From: Symbiodinium sp. CCMP2592
Taxonomy: Eukaryota > Sar > Dinophyceae > Suessiales > Symbiodiniaceae
DNA length: 64,000 nucleotides
Direction: 5' to 3'
Assembly (NCBI GenBank): GCA_905221615.1
Contig: CAJNDT010003979.1
Span: 570,501-634,500, forward strand
This document shows, one piece after another, positions 22,975 to 32,495 of the stretch. The position numbers were made by a program, and so were the translations under genes. The notes under the pieces are model-generated. The model was not told the DNA's origin, ran no database searches, and saw only the letters and a program-made list of their open reading frames with translations. The first letter of the stretch is position 1; the number at the start of each line of letters is the position of its first letter.

Positions 22975-24690
22975 CTAGTGTCCTTGAAGTTTGCAAAATC
23001 TTACAAACTTACAGTGTCCTTGAAATTTGCAAAGTCTACCATAGACATACAAAAATACACAAGTTCAAGGGTGGACACTGGCACTACAAACTTACAGTGT
23101 CCTTGAAATTTGCAAAGTCTACCATACGAAGACATACAAAGATGCGCAAATTCAAGGGTGGACGGTGGCGATACAAACTTGCAGCATCCTTGAAATTTGC
23201 ACAGTCTACCATACAAAGATACAACAACTCAAGGGTGGAAGTCAGCGTCAGAAGCTTATACGTGTCCTCGAAATTTGCAAGGTCTACCATGTCTAATTCA
23301 CGGGTGGACGTTGGCGTTACAAGCTTAAAGTGTCTTTGAACCTTGCAAGGTCCAAGACACAAAGATGCAAGAATTCAAGGATGGAAGTTGGCATTACAAC
23401 TTACAGTGTCCGTGAATTTCGAAAGTCTACCATACAAAGATACAGCAACCCAAGGCGTTGGCTGTACTAACTTAGAGTTTCCTTGAAATTTGCAAAGTCT
23501 ACCATGCACAGATACTATATTTCAAGGGTTGATGTTGGAGGTACACAAAGTTCGTCACACAAAGATACACAAATTCAAGGGCCAACGTCTACCACACAAC
23601 GATACTCAAAATCAAGCGTTGATGTTGTCGCTACAAACTTACAATGTCCCTTAAGCTTGCAAAGTCTATCATGCAAGGATACAGGATACACAATTTCAAG
23701 AGTGGACGCTGGCGCTACAAACTTGCAGTGTCCTTGAAGTTTGCGAAGTTCGCCCCACAAATTCAAGGGTGGGCGTTGGCGTTACAAACTTACAGTGTCC
23801 TTGAATTTGCAATCCCTACCATACAAAGATACGAACACTCCAGGGTGACCGTTGGCGTTACAAACTGACAGTGCCGCTCAGTCTACCATACAAAGATGCA
23901 AATATTCGAGGGTGGACGTTGTCGATACAAACTTACAGTGTCCTTGAAGTTTGTGACGTCTGACATTGCACAGATACAAACATTCAAGGGTGGACGTTAG
24001 CGTTACGAACTTTCAGTGTCGTTGAAACTTGCAAAGGCTACCATGCAAATATGCAAAATTCAAGGGTGGACGTTGGCGTTACGAACTTGCGGTGCCTGCG
24101 AAGTTTGCAAAATCTACCATACAAAAATGCAAGCATTCAAGGGTGGATGTTGGCGTTACAAACTTACAGTGTCCTTGAAACTTGCAAAGTCCAAGACGCA
24201 AAGATACAGGAATTCAAGGGTGGACGTTGGCATTACAAACTTACAGTGTGCTTGGAACTTGCTAAGTTATCTAAGTTTACCGTAACCATGCAAGAATACA
24301 AACATTCAAGAGCGGACGTTGGCGGTACAAACTCAGTGTCACAGTGTCGGTGATATTTGTGCAGTCTGCAATACAAAGATACAGTAGTTCAAGTGTCAAA
24401 GTCTACCGTACGAAAATACACAAATTCAAGGGTGGACGCTGGCGTTAGACAACTTGGAGTGTCCGTGAAGTTGGCAAAGTCTACCATACAAAGATACAAA
24501 AATTCAAGCGTGGGCGTTGGCGTTACAAACATAAAGTGTCTGTGAAACGTGCAATGTCTATCATACAAAGATACAAAGTGTACGTTGGCGTTACAAACTG
24601 AAAACTTACAGCGTCTTTGAAATGTGCAAAGTCTAACATGCAGAGATACCAAGTTTCAAGGGTGAATAATACAAATATTCAAGGGTGCTG
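22975..24690. repeat. Minisatellite, ~80-bp unit, about 20 imperfect copies
   Basis: The unit contains, in order, GTGTCCTTGAAATTTGCAA, AGTCTACCATACAAAGATAC, ATTCAAGGGTGGACGTTGG and CGTTACAAACTTACA. Spacing is 77-105 bp and copies differ by point changes and small gaps. The array ends where the sequence turns to ATTCAAGGGTGCTGTCCC near 24690. Frames on both strands across it merely echo the unit. Confidence 0.95.
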
Positions 24691-25084
24691 TCCCAAATGC
24701 CCAGTCCAGGTGAGCATGCGCGTGTCAAGTTTCAGGGGGTTTTGGAGTGGACGCGCGCGCGCGCGCAACGTCAGCCGCTCCATAAGCTTGCAAGCGTCAC
24801 GTGTTTTGTGAGATTCGTCCCGTCCGGAGAAGGAGTACGCAGTACGCGCTTTTGAACATGAGTGCTTACATGGTTTATGCCAGGTCCAGGAGATACAAGC
24901 TGGCGTTTCAGCGCGGGTCTCGAGACGTGCGTGCTGATTTTGAAAGGCTCTGGCAGTTGGACTTGGGAGCAGCAGGTGTGGCGGTTGCGCATACTTGTTG
25001 AGTGCAGATGGTAGAGTGGGGACATGTCAGTACATGCGGACACACTGTTCCTCACTTTGCGCATTCGGATTGTCGTTGTTGCAG

Positions 25085-25490
25085 ACATGGGCATCCTGGC
25101 ATCCTGGATCGCATGAGGCTCTTACCAACATTGCGAAGCCCATTATCAGGGTGGCCTCCTTGGGCCTTCGGGCAAAAGAGATCCGGCAGAACTTCCGTAC
25201 GGTGGCCCTTTGCAAGGCTGCCCATGCAGAGCTGGACCAGCTACTGGCGAACGTCGAGGGCATGCAGGCGGGGCCCGGGGCGGCGGGGCGCGTATTGCGA
25301 TCTTGGGGCATCCATCCGGCGCATCACAGGCCATGGAGGCACAGCTTGTGGATGTGCAATGCCAGCTCCGGAAATGGCAGAAGTGCCATCGCGGCCTCCA
25401 AGTGCTCGTCTCGCAGCAGGCCCCGTTCGTTGTTGCTGCACCGGCTTCCACCTCAAGCCTCGGTGCAGTGAGTGTAGTAGCCTCTGCTAA
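25085..25490 (+). CDS. Possible exon(s), hypothetical protein
   Basis: After GTTGTTGCAG an open frame reads ALTNIAKPIIRVASLGLRA then EIRQNFRTVALCKAAHAELD, and from about 25330 a different frame reads MEAQLVDVQCQLRKWQKC then HRGLQVLVSQQAPFVVAA. Both parts look like helical protein with GC-rich codons, so two exons with an intervening intron, or one frameshifted frame, would explain them. No domain recognised. Confidence 0.3.
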
Positions 25491-26598
25491 TGTTGTGCAT
25501 TTGGGCATTCGATGGCATTGCTGTAGCTTCAGCTTCTCGATGGGAAGAGAAGGGTAGAGATGTGCATCCTAAATCCTAGGTCCTAGGTCCTAGTGATGTC
25601 CACTTGGTGCATCATGGTGCTCTACAAAATGTTTATGACGATCATGACGCTAAATTTCGACAAGATTTCGAGAAGGCAGATTTGAAGAGCAAGGTTCGAT
25701 AGCGCCTGTGTCCCCCGGCAGGCGAAAACTTGAAAAACTAGTGAGACGTGAGACGACGCGTGCTTTCAAGATGTGGCATGCGAGAGACCGAAGAACACGA
25801 GTGAGTGAGGAAGCATTTCCATACCTGTGATGTACGAAAACGACTCGAAAGATGCAATATCCGACAATATCCATGGTCAGATTAGGTTTGCCATGATTCC
25901 TCTTCTTGGCCAGGAGGACTTTGGAAGAAGAGTTCGCGAACTTTTGGCAAGCAAGCTTGCTGGATGCTGCATCAGCGAGTTGCAGGCTGGAAGGGATTGC
26001 TCGATAAGCAAGCTTTCAGCAGCGAAGCGAGTACTGTAGATCGCGGAGCATGTCGTGTGGATAAGTCTGCCGTCTTTAAGGAAAAGCCCTCAGAAATTCC
26101 AGCCGGCTTGAGGCAAACAGCGCCATAAAACTGAGCAGTCAGCATATGCGTTTCATGCCGAAGGACCTCTCTTAATCATTCCTCGCCAAACCATCCCTAG
26201 CCTTGAGTTTAGTCTCCGCAGGGGCAGGGGACGGTAAGACCCGGTAAGAAGCAAGCCAAATGTTGATTTTTGCGCAGGGTGTGGGCTGGGGGAGGGCTAG
26301 GCGGAATTGTTGCTCCGGAGGACACCCAGCTTTTACAAGCGTGGCGGTGGCTACAGCCCATGCCAGTTGAATCACATGCGAGCAGTAGAAGGATCGGCCG
26401 CTAATCATTCTGTAGATTCTTTAGCTCAACACAGACTGGCAACCGCACGCGAAGCCACTGCTTGTACTTTCGTGGATCAGCGCAGCCCCGTGTCGCTTTT
26501 GCATGGTCTCGAACACGTCAGCTCTCCACGATGCGATTCCTGAGGAATAGCATTCATTACGGCCATTTACGGCCCAAAGTCCAGAGTTGCCGCGCTGA

Positions 26599-26990
26599 GT
26601 GCAGTACGACACCCCACCATGCCAAGCCGTTTGCATGACCCCGCACAAAAGACCCGCAGCTGATTTCGAGACATACGCCCATAAGGTTCAAGCAGATAAC
26701 ATCTCCATTTCGAGATTTCATCGTGATATGCGGAACCAATTTCAAGAAGCCCTGCGCAGGGCGAAGTTCGCGAAGCTCATGCCAGGCCCGGCCCATCAGT
26801 CATTGTTCAACTTCTCAGTTCGGCCGACGCTTTTGAGGCTTTCCGGTCTCGGTGGCGACAGCGATTTCGAGTACTGCACCGGCTGCGACGAATGGCGGAG
26901 ATCAATCTGCTTGATCACAGAAGATCTCCGAGCCATCCGTCAAAAATGCCCGCGGCCGGCGGAGCTCGGCGCGTACAATACTCCGAGGCT
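26599..26990 (+). CDS. Possible exon, hypothetical protein
   Basis: A frame reads KRPAADFETYAHKVQADN, then FHRDMRNQFQEALRRAKF, LRLSGLGGDSDFEYCTGCDE and RRSICLITEDLRAIRQKCP. The CTGC pair and the mixed helical character are protein-like. The frame remains open to 27192, but the last part looks like intron. Unknown family. The stretch 25491-26598 before it holds no recognised gene. Confidence 0.3.
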
Positions 26991-27235
26991 TCGCTCATGT
27001 TGCCTTGCATACCCCGCATCGCTTGTCGTGGTCTCCCCTGCCCCTCATCACGACCTCGGACAACTCCTTGGCCCTTCTCTAGCTTTCGTTGCCCTTGACC
27101 TGCCCTGCACTTGCTTGGGAATCTGTTTGCGATTGGCCGCGGTGCAGGTCAGGATCTCGCTCCAGGGAAGCCAGCGTTGGAGGAGCGTCTAGCAAAGAGC
27201 GGGAGGAAAGGGATAAAGAACGAAACACATAACCC

Positions 27236-27366
27236 CAACAACAACAGCAGAACCGCCACCAGCTGCAGCAGCAGCACCAGCACCACAATCACCAAGAAAA
27301 ATAACATAATACCAGACAGCAACAGGACGACGACGCCGACGACGAGGACGACGACGATGACCACAA

Positions 27367-27404
<38 letters not shown>

Positions 27405-27425
27405 ACAACAACAGCAAGAATGACA
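27236..27425. repeat. CAA/CAG/ACG triplet-repeat cluster
   Basis: Runs of CAACAACAACAGCAG, GACGACGACG and CAACAACAACAACAGCAGC type follow each other for about 190 bp. Opposite-strand leucine/valine-rich frames are by-products of the repeat. Confidence 0.9.
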
Positions 27426-28235
27426 ACCGCAACAATTCCACCGGGTCCAGTTCTGCTTCTTGGTTCGGGTTGCGGCCTTGTTGTCCCAGTGGGGCTGGTA
27501 TGTGAGTGCTTTTACTCGCTATTCTAGCATTAGAGCATTCGGAGTGCCCGCGGCGGCCGTTGCGAGTAGCGCACGGGACTTGATTAGCAAAGGAAGCAGA
27601 GAGCCGGCGACGTGGATGCCCCGTGCATGACAAGTTCTGATTCTTGACTTATAGGGTTTAGGGTCTAGGCCTCGCGCAAGAGACTTGATGCCTGCCGCTC
27701 AAGGAGGCTCTCCCTACCAGTGATGGCCACTCTGCAGCGCTCCGCATCGAGCCCGCCTCAGACGCTGCCAGCTTTTCAATGATGTAATTCGTTCCCACTT
27801 CCCCAAGGAGTTGGGTCTTCAGCTAGTGCAACTTGTGTTTTCAAGTGTTTTTCAGTTTTTTTCGGCGTGTCGTTTTGCTCCATGTTTCTGGCTCCTTCCA
27901 TGGCCGCTGTGCTGCTCATTTGCTATTCGATATCCTTTTTCGTTTTTGCCTTGTGGTTTTGCCCTGCAGCTGTGCGCTAATTTGTTGGGGTTGTCATTGT
28001 TCTGTACATTCTTGGTGTTCTGGTTGCCTGATGTGGTCTCTTCGTGCCTCGCTTTTCGTTGTCTGCTCTTTCGGAATATTACCTGACTGTCGGCGTTCGT
28101 GCGTTTTCGATACAACTGCCATTGCCGGCGCGATTCTGCGAACAAGGACGGCATCAAGCTCTTCGAATGGAAAACGTGAAGGACCTCGCCAAGTGCAGGA
28201 GCGCGAAGTGCGAGCAGGTGGGGGCTGGCTTGAGC

Positions 28236-28380
28236 TGAACAAAACCTAGTACAAGTAGTTGATAAATGAGTATATACACTGTATTTATAATCATGGGTGA
28301 ACATGCAAGCAGTTTTTTTTACACAACGGAACCAGTATCCCTGTCGAGAGCTGACCAGGTTAGATAAGTGCTTCACTGCT
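28236..28380. repeat. 145-bp dispersed repeat, copy A
   Basis: Matches 29506-29650 at a constant offset of 1,270 bp with three mismatches seen. It starts TGAACAAAACCTAG and ends CTTCACTGCT, is AT-rich in its first half and has no useful frame. No inverted ends were found, so it may be a SINE-like or other short interspersed unit. Confidence 0.85.
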
Positions 28381-29505
28381 GGACTCTTTGCAAGCCGCTC
28401 AGCACGCCCTCCCCCCCCAACCCCCCTTTCCAAAAGGTGTGCTGTCGCGCAAGCCCAACCGTGCAAACGCCTCAACACTCGGGTCACTCGGCCGCGACCC
28501 GCCACAGATGCCACGCGCACAGAGGCCGTGCTGCTGGGGTGCAGGGCGTCCCGAAGCAGCCCTTACAGGCATCTACTGAATTGTGAACCACACGTGCAGG
28601 CGGAGCTTTGGGCCGTGTGTCGCCTGAGCACCTTACCGGCGCCGACGATCTCCTTCTAAACCACCCGAAAAAGAGGATCACCTTATGGCAAGGATCCCAG
28701 TAAATGCACACGGCACCCCTTAATTTCAGAAACAACCAGATTAGTGGTGAAGGAGTTCGTAGTAAAGAGCCTGGTTGGGTGGGGTTCAGGGCGTGTGTTT
28801 TGTTGCATGCCGGAACGAGAGGCATGGCCAACACTGGCCGTGACGCTGGTTCTTTATAGTTCTTGAATTCGGAGCACACATCGCTTCAAGGCAAAATCAG
28901 TGCATTGCGCCTACACTTGCCTACGCCTACGTTGCGGTTTTGCCGTCGTTTTGAAATTGCAAAGTGGTATAGACTTGTGCCGCTCCGCCTCCGCGTCCGG
29001 GTGAGGGGAGCAAAAGACGAGGGTTGGTCCGTGGGTCGGCTCAGATTGAAGCAAAAGTTGGGCAGCGGACCGTGGAAAGGGGCACTAGAGGTGGGGAACA
29101 GCGGGGCTCATGGGGAACCTTGTCGTGCCCCACTGCACAAGGGAATGCCAGTTCCATTGAATGCCAGTTCCATGGGCGTTGCAGCTGCAGCGTAGTCTAC
29201 TTGCGAGTGGCTGCAGAAGCTCGACTCAACCTCACGACAGCTCGCCATAAGTCACAAGCACTCGCCATGGGGCTGCTCAACATTCTGAAAGGATGAAGAA
29301 GGACCTAGCTGACCCGGGGCCGTGAGTCAAAAGCCACGACAACATCTTGGAAATTACCACAATAAGGCCATCTCAGCATGGAAATTGCACGAAAGCACAC
29401 TGTGTGTTTCAGCTTGAGCTTTCATTCCTGCCTGGTTTGATGGCCTTCCCTGGTGGCTTTGCAGCCTTCTTCGCCATCTTGTTTCCGTCACGGTCTGTTG
29501 CGGAG
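28381..29505. other. No gene recognised between the two 145-bp repeats
   Basis: Contains a C-rich run at about 28408-28430 and short unassignable frames. Nothing supports a gene here. Confidence 0.45.
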
Positions 29506-29650
29506 TGAACAAAACCTAGTACAAGTAGTTGATAAGTGAGTATATACACTGTATGTATAATCATGGGTGAACATGCAAGCAGTTTGTTTTACACAACGGA
29601 ACCAGTATCCCTGTCGAGAGCTGACCAGGTTAGATAAGTGCTTCACTGCT
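29506..29650. repeat. 145-bp dispersed repeat, copy B
   Basis: Second copy of the repeat at 28236-28380, in direct orientation, three mismatches seen. Confidence 0.85.
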
Positions 29651-30835
29651 AGATTTCGGGAGCTTGCAGCCGGAGCTGATCGTTCACATGAAGAAACGCC
29701 ATGCAAACAAAAGAAGGCTATCCTTACACTGAAACGCTTGAACGACTTGATCGGTGCCTGCTCCTCCGGAAAAAAAGCAGGTGACGACGGGCGTTCAACG
29801 GTTGGGAGCGACCTTGATTGCCTCGGCTTGCTTCCATGAGTAGCAAGCCCCCTGCATGCCTGAGTGCAGACCTATGGTGCCACTGAGCAGATGTGACTGT
29901 GGCGGGTTGCATCTGCACTTCGCTGTGAAGGATTTCCGATGCCTGTCCACTACACAGGTCCCGCAGGCCTTTGCCTCTGTTCCAGATGTCTCCTACCATG
30001 CCCTGGCTTCGACTCAAGCGGGTAGCAACCACGTTGTCAGCTCGGTTGAGACTCAAACACATGTCCAGGCTCCAAAAACGGAGACAGTTGCGGGAATAGC
30101 GAGTTCAAGACAAGAGCGGACAGTAGTGATCTTTAGCTCCTTGTCATGCCCCAACTATGGTACTCTTGGGAAGTTGCCTTCCCAAAGCCAGAGCAGGGAG
30201 CTGAGGGAGCAGTTCGCCTGCATTCCGCCCCAAAGCTCACACTTCAAGGGCCTTATACGGCCTTGCATGTTGCAGACCAGAAAGAAATTTGTCAGCCGCA
30301 GCAGACAGAGGCGCTGGTGACATCATGGTACCCTCAGCATGCTTCTAAGATGGAGGAGCTCGAGGCAGGTTCGATGTCAGCAAGCAACCCGTGTGCCAGC
30401 TTGCCTCTATTTGGCATTCTCCCATTGCAGATCCTGGAAACCATTGCGGAGTTAGAACAAGTCCGCGCGGCAGTGTTGCCCTCTCAGGCTGGACCACGAC
30501 TAGCTGCGCCGAGCCATCTGTGGCGGGTTTAAAGAGTCAGCTGTCGAAAAGTTGGCCAGGCATGTTTTGGTTCATCGCTCCCCCTTCTTGTCTCCCTCCC
30601 TACTAAGCCCTTTATTTCATTATTGCTCAGAGGCCCACGCCTAACAATGTATATTCCGGGCCTCTGGTACGGTATTTACCAATATTCGTTTCCAGGGTCG
30701 GCGGAGGGAAATGTAAATCGGGGGCGGGGGTCTGAGATACATTTCTGCTGGCTGTCTTGGAAGGGTCTCGAGAAACGTCTTCTCCGGGCCGTTGGTCTGC
30801 AGAGAGTCTGACGGGGGGTGTCTTAAATATTTATT
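29651..30835. other. No firm gene
   Basis: Two overlapping plus-strand frames (29856-30320 and 30146-30532) compete, and neither has a known motif. The second contains EVAFPKPEQGAEGAVRLHSA and is slightly more protein-like. Confidence 0.35.
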
Positions 30836-31318
30836 TCAGCTGCTCCAAAAGCAGCCTGGCAGCCTGTCCTCTTCCTCCTCCTTCTCCTTCTTCTCCTTCT
30901 CCTCCTCCTCCTCCTTTCTTTTCCTCACCTTTTCCTCTTCCTCCTCCTGGTTGTTGGATTCCCCCCACGGGGACTTCCTCTGCAGGCGAAGTGGGCGAAA
31001 GCAGGTCCACTTCGTTCTTCTCGGCCTCCTCCGTGCCCTTTTTCCCAACGTCTCTTTGGTTTCGGAGCTCTTTTTTGCGTCCTCCTCCCGCGTCTCTTCT
31101 GCTTTTGTCGCGTCCTTCTCCGTCTCTTCTGCTTTTTTCGCGTCCTCCTCCGTCTCTTTTGTTTTTTTCTCGTCCTCCTCCGATTCTTCTGTAGCAGACC
31201 CGTCCTCTTTCTTTGTTGTTTTTGCACTCTCCTTCTGCACCTCTTCCTCCTCTCTCGCTCCTTCACTCGACTCCCCCTCCTCCTCTTCCTCCTCCTCCTC
31301 CCTCTTTACCCTTTCCAA
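30836..31318 (-). CDS. Lys/Glu-rich frame, probable 3' part of the KH-like gene
   Basis: A minus-strand open frame of about 160 residues consists of acidic/basic low-complexity sequence (EEEEEEEEGESSEGAREEE, KKAEETEKDATKAEETREED) and ends CFWSS then stop. It overlaps the end of the frame 32073-31306 by 13 bp in a different phase. The two may be joined by a short intron or a frameshift near 31310-31350; the character of the sequence is continuous across the junction. The purine bias alone could keep this frame open, so coding status is uncertain. Confidence 0.4.
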   Translation of the reverse strand: MERVKREEEEEEEEGESSEGAREEEEVQKESAKTTKKEDGSATEESEEDEKKTKETEEDAKKAEETEKDATKAEETREEDAKKSSETKETLGKRARRRPRRTKWTCFRPLRLQRKSPWGESNNQEEEEEKVRKRKEEEEEKEKKEKEEEEDRLPGCFWSS

Positions 31319-32073
31319 AGGCAGTTCCCGCGGCCTTTCTTGCCCACACTGTAGATTTCGGAGTCAGAGGTCGGCGCCTTCTTCCTGCTTGCCTCCTCCT
31401 TTTTTCTCCTCTTCTCACTGTTGTCCTCCTCCTTTTTCTTCTCCTCTGCACTTGCGGCCTTCCTTTTTCTGTCTTCAGAGTCCTCTTCCACCAGGAACTC
31501 GCTCTCGCTGCTCTCGCTTCGAAGCCGCTGCCTTTTCAAGCCTTGGAGTTCCTGTTGAAGGAAATCCACTTTCTGAAAAAGCTCGTACACGTACTGCTCC
31601 AAGAGCAGGATGCGGCCTTGCTCTTGGGCATGCGCATCTTGCTTTTTGCTGGCTTCTATGCCAGCAAAAGCCATGCGCACCGCTTCTTCCAACCCACGCT
31701 CGGGTCCCACCACCGTCAAGCCCCTGCCCCCCGACTGGCTCCTTCCACGGATATTGGCCCGACAACCAGTCTTTTGCAAGATCTGGTCCCTTGTCTCCTG
31801 CGACAAGGCGCCGCCCTCCGGCAGCTCGTAGGGGCCAGCGTGGTGGTCACCCCCCTTTCCTTTGCCTTCTCCTGTTCCTTCTCCTTTTCCTTTTCCTTCT
31901 CCTTTTCCTTCTCCTTTTCCGTCTCCTTTTCCTTCTCCCTTACCTCCCCCTGCAGCCTTTGCTGGTGCTAGTTTTGCCTTGGCTGCTGCTGCGTTTTCCT
32001 CCTCCTTCCAGTCCTCCTCGGCCCATGCCGCGCCGTAGTCCTGCCACTGCCAGTCGCCCCACCAGCCGGCCAT
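31306..32073 (-). CDS. KH-like RNA-binding protein with GKGE repeats and coiled coil
   Basis: 255 codons from the ATG at 32073, chosen because it begins MAGWWGDWQWQDYGAAWAEE and is preceded, on the minus strand, by TGCAGCC, a plausible splice acceptor; the frame is open further upstream to 32235. Residues 1-30 are tryptophan- and acid-rich, ~31-43 Ala/Lys-rich, ~44-74 a GKGEGKGDGKGE repeat, ~80-143 a KH-like fold (DQILQKTGCRANIRGR, GRGLTVVGPERGLEEAV, RMAFAGIEASKK), ~150-180 a heptad helix (ILLLEQYVYELFQKVDFLQQ), then a Lys/Glu/Ser-rich tail. KH domains bind single-stranded RNA or DNA. The classical GxxG loop is not obvious, so 'KH-like' is as far as I go. The stop at 31306 may be bypassed by an intron into the acidic frame downstream. 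Confidence 0.6.
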   Translation of the reverse strand: MAGWWGDWQWQDYGAAWAEEDWKEEENAAAAKAKLAPAKAAGGGKGEGKGDGKGEGKGEGKGKGEGTGEGKGKGGDHHAGPYELPEGGALSQETRDQILQKTGCRANIRGRSQSGGRGLTVVGPERGLEEAVRMAFAGIEASKKQDAHAQEQGRILLLEQYVYELFQKVDFLQQELQGLKRQRLRSESSESEFLVEEDSEDRKRKAASAEEKKKEEDNSEKRRKKEEASRKKAPTSDSEIYSVGKKGRGNCLWKG

Positions 32074-32330
32074 GGCTGCACTACGTAAAGTTTGAGTTTG
32101 CTGTCGGTCGTGGTTCTTTGCTGTTGGTCGTGCTTGTGGTGCCTGCTGCAGTTTGTTAGGTGTGAGCTGCATGCAGTCTGTGAAGTGAGGTTGCGTGCCC
32201 ATATATGCTACACGGCGATGCCGTGAGCGGGGCAATGCCTCCGCATCTGCTTGCTTGATGAAGGCGCAGCGCGGAACAATCAGTCACGGGATGCACTCAG
32301 GCAAAGCCTCGAGTTGCAGAGAAAAAATGG

Positions 32331-32495
32331 ATTTAGGGTTTAGGGTTATAGGGCTAAGGTTGCAGGGTTTGGGACAGAAAAGGTTGCTAAAACTTTACAC
32401 CCGGGTTTAGGATTGTAGGGCTAAGGTTGTAGGGCTTAGGACAGAAAGGGTTGCTAAAACCTTGAACCCTTTGAAACCTTCAAACCCTAAACTCG
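32331..32495. repeat. Telomere-like and AGGGCTAAGGTTG repeat tract
   Basis: TTTAGGGTTTAGGGTTATAG is followed by two copies of a ~75-bp unit (AGGGCTAAGGTTGCAGGGTT ... CAGAAAAGGTTGCTAAAAC) and then a C-rich inverted part (AAACCTTCAAACCCTAAAC). Confidence 0.65.

Noticed and set aside
22975-24690. CRISPR-like look of regularly spaced repeats
   Set aside because: Repeats are contiguous minisatellite units with drifting sequence, no unique spacers and no cas genes; eukaryotic context.
30792-32159. 455-codon plus-strand frame, Ser/Phe/Leu/Pro-rich
   Set aside because: It is antisense to the KH-like gene and arises from the CT-rich complement of Lys/Glu codons; low complexity and no domain.
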